Notes under the pieces: model-generated
What the model saw: only the letters and a program-made list of their open reading frames with translations
Told to the model about the DNA's origin: nothing
Databases searched by the model: none
Made by a program: the position numbers and the translations under genes
Shown: positions 1 to 7,465 of the stretch, in pieces
Layout: every line of letters begins with the position of its first letter
How positions within the stretch are numbered: the first letter of the stretch is position 1
Source: an uncultured Paracoccaceae bacterium
GTDB taxonomy: Bacteria; Pseudomonadota; Alphaproteobacteria; Rhodobacterales; Rhodobacteraceae
DNA: 64,000 bases
Reading direction: 5' to 3'
Assembly (NCBI GenBank): GCA_943787985.1
Contig: CALSOO010000004.1
Location: forward strand, 1 to 64,000

Positions 1-531
1 CGAGATGTCGTTGCGGATGCGCAAGTTAATCCTCGGTCTGCAGCAGGACTGGATCTGGATAGACAAACGGATCGAGATGACCACGTCAGAGATTGAAGCG
101 GTCAGCAAAAGCGAAGCCAGCTGTCAGCGTCTGATGACCATTCCGGGCATTGGGCCGATCATCTCAACCGCAGTGGTTGCAGCTGTCGGGACTGGCGAGG
201 CCTATGATCGCGGGCGTGACTTTGCGGCTTGGCTGGGACTCGTTCCGCGCCAACACAGCACTGGCGGACGCACCATTCTGGGTCGCATCACAAAGCGAGG
301 CAGCCGGTATCTGCGCATGCTGTTTGTGCAGGCCGCGCAGGTCATCATGATGCGACCCAAGAACTGGCATAAGTTCAGTTTTGGCCCGTGGTTGGAGGCC
401 GCCGCGACGCGCATGCAGCACAACAAGCTCGGCGTGCGCTGGCCAATAAGCTAGCCCGCATCGCATGGAGCGTTCTCAACTCAGGCAAGGACTTCGATTG
501 GAAGGAAAAGGAATTGGCGACTGCGATCTGA
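1..531 (+). pseudogene. IS110-family transposase, C-terminal fragment, frameshifted
   Basis: The translated text carries the C-terminal transposase_20 domain of IS110/IS116/IS902 elements, seen in IPGIGPIISTAVVAAVG and in the AAWLGLVPRQHSTGGRT segment. The N-terminal RuvC-like DEDD half lies upstream of the window or is missing. The first frame stops at about 454, but the expected family ending (LANKLARIAWSVL and onward) continues in another frame from about 439 to a TGA at 529-531. A single-base frameshift between about 425 and 440 has therefore broken the gene. The element is probably inactive. Its position just upstream of a gene that lacks its own N-terminus suggests that it marks a rearrangement junction. 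Confidence 0.85.
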
Positions 532-768
532 TCACAGCCGCACACGATGTTCGTAAACCTCAATTGCATGGAACGGAATAAAGGCGCACCCAAAGTCTGA
601 GAGCCCAGATGGTCATTATAGATCAGGTCAGCTAATGAGACAGCGGCGCGTGCGTACTCCCAACAGGGCCACGGCAATCAACAAGCCGATCCAAAGGCCG
701 GATACATATCAGCGACTTCCAGAAGACGTGCAATTGAACTACTTGCGAACAGCAGCCGATACATACAT
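532..768. other. Region between the IS110 relic and the ADP-ribosylglycohydrolase
   Basis: No convincing gene is present. The frame of the downstream gene stays open upstream to a stop at 619-621, but the roughly 49 codons added do not resemble the usual N-terminus of that family. The stretch may hold the right end of the IS110 copy and the scar of the lost gene start. No clear promoter or terminator was seen. Confidence 0.4.
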
Positions 769-1764
769 ATGGGCTACTTTGCACATGCCACGCGCAAGGT
801 TGGTGACCTCAGCCAATACGGTGAGCAAACAATGGTCATGTTGAGGGCACTGGACGCCAACAACGGGCACTATGATGCCCGGATATACAGCGATCACTTC
901 CGGGCGCATTTTGGATACGGTGGCGCTTATGTCGGCTACATTGATCACGCGACCCGCGAGACGTTGAACAATTTTGTGCGTGCCGAGGATATTGCTAAAA
1001 CCTGCGCACAAGCTTTGCCATTTGAAGGCGATCCAAAGATTACGGTTGCAATGACCGGTACAGCACTTGCGCTGATGAAACAGCATGAGGGTGTCGCACT
1101 GCGCGCAGAATTCGAGAAAACCGCGCGCTTTGTACACGATGCCGATGACGATTCGATTGCCCATGGTTTACAGGTTCTCGAGGCACTCCTTGGCGCTAGC
1201 TTGCCAATGGGGGCGGTCGACGTCCAGCTTCCTGCGATTTCGAAGTTGCCTGGTTTGTTGGCTGGATGCGCAGCAATGAAAGGCCGTTTTGAGGAAATCG
1301 TGACCTCTGCGGTCGGGACAACCAACACCCACCCCACGTCTATTGCGTTCGGGCAAGTGTGTGCGCGTATGATGAAAGCCGCAATGGACGGGCAGGATCC
1401 ACAAGGCTGCGTTGATGCAGGGCGGGCCGTCGCGACGCCGCAAATTCAGGAATTGCTTGAAGACGCGCAAGCCCGCAAAGACCAAAGTACACTTGATGTG
1501 ACAAAGCACTTCGGCCTCGCGTGTGACTTGGCTTACGGGGTGCCAAGCGTTGTCCATAATATTCTGACCGCGCCGTCTTTTGTTGAAGCTGTCCGCCGCA
1601 ATATCTACGCGGGCGGGGACAGTTGTGGACGTGCGATGCTCTTGGGGGCATTGGGAGGTGCCGTTTTCGGGATTGGTGGAGAGCGTGGCATTCCACGAGA
1701 CTGGATCAAGCGATTGCACGTGGGTGAAGAGGTAACCGCAACGATGAAGCGTCTCGCGAATTAG
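769..1764 (+). CDS. ADP-ribosylglycohydrolase-family protein, probably N-terminally truncated
   Basis: The product (331 residues from the first ATG) matches the crystallin-J1-like branch of the ADP-ribosylglycohydrolase family. It has the FAHATRKVGDLSQYGEQ segment near the start and a C-terminal GGDSCGRAMLLGALGGAVFG segment, which corresponds to the metal-binding GGDTDT region of the family. In that motif Asp-Thr-Asp has become Asp-Ser-Cys, so a metal-ligand position may be altered; this variant also occurs in J1-crystallin-like members. The family normally starts about 40-50 residues earlier with a helix carrying the first metal-binding acidic residues, and that part is absent here. Truncation by the adjacent IS110-linked rearrangement is likely, and activity is doubtful. 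It is separated from the next operon by 78 bases. Confidence 0.7.
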   Translation: MGYFAHATRKVGDLSQYGEQTMVMLRALDANNGHYDARIYSDHFRAHFGYGGAYVGYIDHATRETLNNFVRAEDIAKTCAQALPFEGDPKITVAMTGTALALMKQHEGVALRAEFEKTARFVHDADDDSIAHGLQVLEALLGASLPMGAVDVQLPAISKLPGLLAGCAAMKGRFEEIVTSAVGTTNTHPTSIAFGQVCARMMKAAMDGQDPQGCVDAGRAVATPQIQELLEDAQARKDQSTLDVTKHFGLACDLAYGVPSVVHNILTAPSFVEAVRRNIYAGGDSCGRAMLLGALGGAVFGIGGERGIPRDWIKRLHVGEEVTATMKRLAN

Positions 1765-1842
1765 CCAGAATGCTCCAAACTTTGGTCATGACTTGGGCCT
1801 ATTGATCAATATCGGCCCGTATAGGTGGAATGATGAGGTCTA

Positions 1843-3880
1843 GTGCTTGTCATGTTTGCGAGGCGCTGCAATAACATGTTTGCCCAGCGTATTCAGGGCA
1901 TTGAAGTTTCTGAGGTGATTTTGGTGATAGCCAGCGACACGAAATTGTTGTCTGCTCTAAACGCGCCCGCCGCGCGTTGCTCTAATGCTGTGTCGATAAG
2001 GGATGTATTTGAAGCCAGTAAGCAAAAACGCTTTTCTGATGCACTGGATGTGATCGACCAGCTTGAGACGGCAGGGTCTGACATGGCAGACCTCAGCGTG
2101 ATCAAAGCACGCGTGTTGCGCAATATGCAGTGTTTTCAATCAGCACGCTCCATTTTGGAAGCTTCCCTTAAACGTATTCCAGTCAATGAGGATGCGCGGT
2201 TGATGCTGGGTGACACCCTGCGATCATTGAATGAATTTGACGCCGCTTTTGATGTCCTCAGCGATGGTGGCGATGCGTCACATGCCGTAGCGCGTCTCAA
2301 ATTGATGATCGAGTATGGGGATGTCCATGCCACTCTTGCCTTTGGGCAAATGGCGTCCGCGCGTTGGCCCAACGACATGACCTTGCAAGTCTTGTGCGCA
2401 CAGACTTTTGTACGGGATTTGCAGGCCGACAAAGCCGTTCAGCTTTTGGATAGTGCGCTGGGCCGTGATCCTGCGAGTCATGCGGTACGTCATGCCCGTA
2501 TCGATCTGGCATTGCGCCAGAATGACCTTGATGCGGCGCGTACCATGTTGGTGACAACGACCGATGGACTGGCCAGCTTGCAGCTTTGGCAGCGCCTTGA
2601 TGGATTGAGCGGCTCTGCTTCGGATGCCACCGACGCTCGCATAGTGCAGCGCGTAAAAGCCATTCACGACGCCGCACCTTCGACCGGTTTGACGCACCGT
2701 GCCCATCTTGAATTGGGAGATCTGTTTTTCCTCAAAGGGGATTGGAAACAGGCGCTGGAGCATTTTAGGTCAAGCGGTGCAAATACGGGTCGCAACCGCG
2801 CACGGGCTATGAAAATGGCGCGGTGCCATTACCGGCTTTTGAATTTTGAAGCCTGTCGGCGGGCTTTGGAACGCATACTGAAACAGAATGCCCGATCACG
2901 GGACGCGTTGGTGCTGCGCAGCACTTTGGATCTTATCGAAGGGCGTATCGATGAGCATTTTGCGCAGTTGACAGGGCAGTTCAACACCGTGTCGCATCGG
3001 CAGGTATTTGATGGTGTGCGGCTGTTTCGCAGCTATATGCGGATTGGGGATGCTGCTTCGGCGGGAAGTGTTCTGAAACGGATGGCCGGATTGAGCGAAA
3101 AGGTTTTTGAGCCCGAGTACGTCAATTGTCTGGTCGATTTCAATCATGTGCAGGCCGCCGTCGCGTATTGTCGGCATTGGGCAAAAGATGCAGCAGACAG
3201 CCGGCTGCATGAGGACATTTTCCAGACGGTCGAAGGGCTTGGTGGCGTATCGTTTGGGGTTGAGTGGAACCAGCCCTTGCAAGGGCATGAAGCAGTCGGC
3301 GGTGCGCGACGTAAACGTGAATTGCGCGAGTTGCAGGCGCTGGGCAATGGAAAGGCCCCCGATGCAAACGGGCTTCCGGTGCCGATATCGCTCAACGTGG
3401 CGCATCGCATCTGTGCCGAAGATACGGTTCCTTTCGCCACATGGCAGCGTCGCGCGCGCACCGCGACCCAAGTGATCCGAAAGGCTTCACATCTTGGCCT
3501 GTCACAGCAAGATATCGCAGCCTTTGCCAAAATCCCCGACCGGTCTGTTTTGGGAGAGTATGCTGAAACTCAACAGCCTTTGGTGCTGGTGACGAGCCAT
3601 TGCGGCCCACCAGTCTGTAGCGCCTTGGACACAAATATTCTGGTGGGGCGAAAGCTGGCGTATTTACGGACCCAAGCCGTGCAAGACCGGCAAAAAGAGC
3701 GCTTGATTGAAGTGGGCCATGATCCGCAAAAAGCGGCCGTTGCGCTGGTCAAAGCTGTTTCGTCAGGCACAACGATCAGTTTGGCCGTGGACTCGCCTGT
3801 TTTGTGGCAAAGCGGTGGGCGTTACGACAGTGGTGCGCGGGGCATGATTTTTGGCGTGCCAGTAACGATTTCAGCAAGCC
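1843..3880 (+). pseudogene. TPR protein with C-terminal lipid-A-type acyltransferase-like domain, 5' part, interrupted by IS1380
   Basis: This is the first gene of the acyl-metabolite operon. The first two thirds is a string of TPR-like helical repeats, for example SARSILEASLKR and EDARLMLGDTLRSLNEFD. From about residue 500 the text resembles the LpxL/HtrB acyltransferase fold, with LVLVTSHCGPPVCSALD and ISLAVDSPV followed by FGVPVTIS. The usual HX4D/E catalytic signature is not clear (His is followed by CGPPV), so the acyltransferase call is an inference. The frame is interrupted after base 3880 by an IS1380 insertion, and the C-terminus resumes at 5566-5804. Removing bases 3881-5565 restores one frame of about 758 codons. 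The start is uncertain: GTG at 1843, ATG at 1852 or ATG at 1876. As it stands the product would be truncated, with a short tail read from the IS. Confidence 0.7.
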
Positions 3881-3902
3881 CTCTAAACCCGCATTCCCCA
3901 AG
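3880..3902 (+). repeat. IS1380 left terminal inverted repeat
   Basis: The inner half of this repeat, CATTCCCCAAG (3892-3902), is repeated exactly in inverted orientation at the other end (5538-5548). The outer half matches only partly. It starts with CC, as expected of IS1380 ends. Confidence 0.7.
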
Positions 3903-3981
3903 TAGCCCGATGTTTTCGCGCCTCTGGAAGCCACTAATGTGTTATGTTTCAGCATGTTAATAGGGTTGAAGGTGGCAGATC

Positions 3982-5331
3982 ATGGATCACCCAAAGGGTG
4001 CAGGCGAAACCGGAAATGTTCGGCTTGGATTTGACCGTCGCGTGCGGCTGGAATTTCATGGATCAAAGATCAGTTCGGACGGTGGTCTGCTGTTGTTTCG
4101 GGAACTGGACGAGGTGCTTGGCCTGCACGACATTGCGGGCGGCGTTCTGAGTGACACCCGCACTGGTCACAATCGTCTGCACTCACTGGTCGGCCTGTTG
4201 CGACAGTCGGTCTTTGGTCGGCTGGCCGGGTACGATGATGTGAATGATGCGGATCGTCTGGCGCTCGATCCAGTGATGCGGCAGGTGGTCGGAGGACGGG
4301 CCGTTGATGCCAAGGCCGCGTCAGCAAGCCAGATGGGACGGTTCGAAACAGAGGTGCTGACGGCGGCTGGTAACCGCACTGCGCTGACTGATCTGCCGGG
4401 GCAATGGATCGACCGTGTTCACGAACGCAAACCGCCCAAGTGGATCACGCTGGATATGGATAGCTCGGTCAGTCCAACCCACGGAGCGCAGGAGGGCACG
4501 GCCTGGAACGGGCATTTCGGTTGCATGTGTTATCACCCGCTGTTCGTTTTCAACCAGTTCGGTCATCTCGAACGCTGCGCTCTGCGCCCCGGTAATGTGC
4601 ACAGCGCGTATGGATGGGAGGAGGTTCTGAAGCCGATCATAGCGCGATATGCGGACCGTCACCTGATGCGGTTCTTCCGGGGCGATGCTGCCTTCGCCAT
4701 GCCAAAGCTATACAAAACTCTGGAAGCGGAGAGATATTACTACGCCATTCGCCTCCGCACCAATCGTGTTCTTCAGGGCAGGATTGCGCATCTGCTCAAG
4801 CGCCCGATGGGTCGTCCGCCAAAAGGCGTGAAGCGTATCTACGGTGACTTTGAGTATCAGGCGGTGTCCTGGGACAAGCCTCGCCGCGTTATCGCCAAGG
4901 TCGAGTGGCATCCCGGCGAGTTGTTCCCGCGTGTCGGCTTTGTCGTCACCAACCTGCCAATGGAGCCAGACTGGATCATCCGCTTCTACAATCAACGCGG
5001 CACCGCCGAGCAGTACATCAAGGAAGGCAAGCAAGCTATCAACTGGACACGGTTGTCTTGCAAGGGCATGGCGCAAAACGAGGTCCGCCTTCAGCTTCAC
5101 GCACTGGCCTACAATCTGGGTGTCTTCCTGCAAGGCACGGACCTTCCCAAAGAGATGGCCGACTGGTCTCTAACCAGCTTGCAAACCCGGCTGATCAAGA
5201 TTGGTGCGCGCGTCGTCCGACATGCCCGTGCCATTACCTTCCAGCTTGCTGAAGTTGCCGTCAGCGGAGATTTATTCAATCGCATCTTGGCAGCCATCCA
5301 GCGGCTGCGCGCACCGCCGGTTCCCGCATGA
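3982..5331 (+). CDS. IS1380-family transposase
   Basis: A 449-residue DDE transposase of the IS1380/IS4-like group (DDE_Tnp_1 fold). The catalytic acidic residues can be placed in TLDMDSSVSP (first Asp), RFFRGDAAFAMP (second Asp) and the C-terminal YNQRGTAEQYIKEGKQ segment (Glu). The N-terminal ISSDGGLLLFRELDE motif is typical of the family. It is full length with no internal stop. The ATG at 3982 lies about 100 bases inside the left inverted repeat. It is the only gene in the element and faces the same way as the gene it interrupts, so it could provide read-through into the downstream operon. Confidence 0.95.
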   Translation: MDHPKGAGETGNVRLGFDRRVRLEFHGSKISSDGGLLLFRELDEVLGLHDIAGGVLSDTRTGHNRLHSLVGLLRQSVFGRLAGYDDVNDADRLALDPVMRQVVGGRAVDAKAASASQMGRFETEVLTAAGNRTALTDLPGQWIDRVHERKPPKWITLDMDSSVSPTHGAQEGTAWNGHFGCMCYHPLFVFNQFGHLERCALRPGNVHSAYGWEEVLKPIIARYADRHLMRFFRGDAAFAMPKLYKTLEAERYYYAIRLRTNRVLQGRIAHLLKRPMGRPPKGVKRIYGDFEYQAVSWDKPRRVIAKVEWHPGELFPRVGFVVTNLPMEPDWIIRFYNQRGTAEQYIKEGKQAINWTRLSCKGMAQNEVRLQLHALAYNLGVFLQGTDLPKEMADWSLTSLQTRLIKIGARVVRHARAITFQLAEVAVSGDLFNRILAAIQRLRAPPVPA

Positions 5332-5537
5332 CCGCCTTAGCGATGAAATCTAAAGGAACGTGGCTCAATTGGTCCGTCTGGGCCGGTGATGTTCAGCCAA
5401 AAAGCCGGGTCAAACCTGCTGCCGAACCCAAAATAGCGATCAGGCCGCACGACAGATCACCGAGTACCAGGCACAGCTTGTCCAAGAGTCTTGATCGGCA
5501 CGCAAAACCGGTACAAACTGGAAAGAACGGCATTCTA

Positions 5538-5560
5538 CTTGGGGAATGTCGGCTAAAGTT
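5538..5560 (-). repeat. IS1380 right terminal inverted repeat
   Basis: CTTGGGGAATG at 5538-5548 is the exact reverse complement of the inner half of the left end, and the outer bases are partly conserved. It lies about 207 bases after the transposase stop. Confidence 0.7.
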
Positions 5561-5562
5561 GT

Positions 5563-5804
5563 GCCACGCTTTCAACGCGCCGATGTTCTGGATTCAAGCA
5601 TTGTGGGTGAAGGGGCGGATTGAATTTCAGATCGAGCAAATGGATCTGCCGTCAAAACACATGCCTTTTCAGCAGGCTGCAGATCTATGGGCCCAATCGT
5701 ATTTAAAAAGGGTCGAAATGGTCATGAAAAGTGGCCCTGAAAATCAGGACCTTAGCGCGCCGATGTGGCAACATTTGACATATAGCGGTGGTGAGAGACT
5801 GTGA
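5563..5804 (+). pseudogene. 3' remnant of the interrupted TPR/acyltransferase gene
   Basis: The open frame reads AFNAPMFWIQALWVKGRIEF and then a DLWAQSYLKRV...GPENQDLSAPMW ending. This matches the C-terminal end of lipid-A-type acyltransferases (an apolar FxQAxWxxGRI strand, a helix, then PE-L-W). It continues the frame broken at 3880. Its TGA (5802-5804) overlaps the start of the fatty acyl-AMP ligase, so before insertion the two genes were translationally coupled. Nothing suggests it is translated on its own. Confidence 0.75.
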
Positions 5805-7465
5805 TGGCGCGCGCAAGGTCTTGTGCATTCGGGGATGTGCTGCGGGCCAGTTTGCTGGACAGGGTTGACCAGACCTCAATGACTTTCTTGCATCGCAAGT
5901 CGGGAATGCACGCGGATGAGTGGACAGGTGGCGCGTTGCTGCAGGCCGCCGAGGCGCAGGCGGCAATATGGCGGGCAGAGTTTGGAGAGGGGCGGTTTGT
6001 TCTTGCTTTGTCATTGCCGCACGGCTCTGCATTTGTGACGGCTTTGATCGCAGCGCTGATCTGTGATATTTGTGTTGTGGCTTTGCCGCCAAGCAAACCC
6101 GGTGACCCCAAAGTGCCGCACATTGTGCAAGATTGCGGTGCGCGCGCAGTGATCACCACGAAAGACGGTGCCACTGCTCTTGAGAAATGTTTGACGCAAA
6201 ATGGGCCTTTGGCCTGCCCTATTTACAGTGTGGATGGGACTTTGCTGCGGGTCACAGAACAACCGGCAAAAGATGTGGCTTTGCGCGACGACACCATTCT
6301 GGTTCAATATACATCAGGCTCCACGCGGCTTCCCAAAGGGGTAGAGATGAGTGGCCGGAATATTCTGGAAAACAGTGCTTTAGTGGCGCGGACGTGGGGC
6401 TTGGGGCAAGAAACCGTCGTTGTGAACTGGATGCCCCACTATCACGACATGGGGCTGATGGGCTGCATCCTGTTCCCGATCCTCTTTGGCGGCACCAGCG
6501 TTCAAATGAGCCCGTTTGATGCCATCCGAAAGCCTTTGGCTTGGTTGCAGGCCGTTCAGGATCACGGTGGTACAATCACGGGTGGGCCTGCCTTTATTTT
6601 TGCCGAATGCCTGAAACGCATTTCCCCCGCAGATTGTATTGATTTGGATTTGTCGTCGTTGAAGCAAGTGTTTTGTGGGGCAGAACCTGTGCCGGCAGAA
6701 TTGTTGCCCGCCTTTCAAAAGCGGTTTGAGGCGAGCCGCCTGCCCGAAAACGCCAGTTTTGCGTGTTACGGGATGGCAGAACAGGGGTTGTTTATTGCTG
6801 GCGCGCAGCTTGCAAAACCTGGCAAACCTTACGGCGGTTTGGCGCCATGTCGCTTGACTGAGCAGACGCGGGAAACTCTAAAAATCGCATCCGCTGATGG
6901 GCATCCGGTGGATGACGCAGAAGAGGGCGAAATCTGGGTGTGCGGTGCCAGCACCACGGCAGGTTACCTCAACCTTGATAATGAAACAGCACAAGCCCTT
7001 GTGCAGAGTGGTGATGTCACTTGGTTGCGCACGGGTGACCTTGGCCGAATTCATGGGGATGATTTGTTCGTCACTGGCCGGATCAAGGATATGCTGATTG
7101 TGAATGGCCGCAATGTTGCAGCGACGGAAGTCGAATGGCTCGCGGCCTCCTTTGATGATGCGTTAAATCGCTATGCTGCAGCGGTCTTCGCCCCTGATAC
7201 GTTGCAGCCTGCGCAAGCCGTGTTGTTGATTGAACTCATTGATAAGACGCGCTCTTTTGAAGGAGGAGTGCCTTTGCGCAAGTCTATCGAGCAAGCTGTT
7301 CGAGGTGCCTTGGGCGTGCATCTCGTGGATATTCGCTTTTTGCCACGAGGGAGTTTGGACAAGACCAGCAGTGGGAAAGTCCGACGAAATGTCGCTGCAA
7401 AACAATACGCAACGGGCAGTATGACCCTTGGCCTTGGCGCTGAAGTCATGTCTGAACTGACATGA
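5801..7465 (+). CDS. Fatty acyl-AMP ligase (FAAL-type adenylating enzyme)
   Basis: An ANL-superfamily enzyme of about 554 residues. It activates a fatty acid as acyl-adenylate and, as FAALs do, should hand it to an acyl carrier protein rather than CoA. Visible motifs are the P-loop YTSGSTRLPKG (170-180), the FAAL-typical WMPHYHDMGLMG (about 210-221), a CYGMAEQG motif, the RTGDLG hinge motif, the TGRIKDMLIVNGRN segment, and the A10 lysine in DKTSSGKVRR (K526). The start is GTG 5801 or ATG 5804. Both overlap the end of the preceding (interrupted) gene, and the 3' end overlaps the next gene by ATGA. An ACP lies two genes downstream, which supports FAAL over acyl-CoA synthetase. The acyl chain length cannot be read from the sequence. 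Confidence 0.9.
   Translation: MMARARSCAFGDVLRASLLDRVDQTSMTFLHRKSGMHADEWTGGALLQAAEAQAAIWRAEFGEGRFVLALSLPHGSAFVTALIAALICDICVVALPPSKPGDPKVPHIVQDCGARAVITTKDGATALEKCLTQNGPLACPIYSVDGTLLRVTEQPAKDVALRDDTILVQYTSGSTRLPKGVEMSGRNILENSALVARTWGLGQETVVVNWMPHYHDMGLMGCILFPILFGGTSVQMSPFDAIRKPLAWLQAVQDHGGTITGGPAFIFAECLKRISPADCIDLDLSSLKQVFCGAEPVPAELLPAFQKRFEASRLPENASFACYGMAEQGLFIAGAQLAKPGKPYGGLAPCRLTEQTRETLKIASADGHPVDDAEEGEIWVCGASTTAGYLNLDNETAQALVQSGDVTWLRTGDLGRIHGDDLFVTGRIKDMLIVNGRNVAATEVEWLAASFDDALNRYAAAVFAPDTLQPAQAVLLIELIDKTRSFEGGVPLRKSIEQAVRGALGVHLVDIRFLPRGSLDKTSSGKVRRNVAAKQYATGSMTLGLGAEVMSELT

Larger units (their letters stand above)
3881..5562. mobile_element. IS1380-family insertion sequence, apparently intact
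   Basis: An element of about 1.68 kb with one full-length transposase and imperfect terminal inverted repeats, close to the usual IS1380 length. The exact ends are uncertain by a few bases. With the boundaries given, the element is flanked on both sides by GCC (3878-3880 and 5563-5565), and deleting the element plus one copy rejoins the host gene in frame. A 4-5 bp duplication is more usual for this family, so the 3-bp repeat may be coincidental or a decayed duplication. The presence of intact coding sequence suggests a recent insertion. Confidence 0.85.

Noticed and set aside
5328-5804. Stand-alone gene of 158 codons after the IS1380 transposase
   Set aside because: Its first part runs through the IS end and inverted repeat. 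Only the last part is meaningful and is the C-terminus of the interrupted acyltransferase-like gene.
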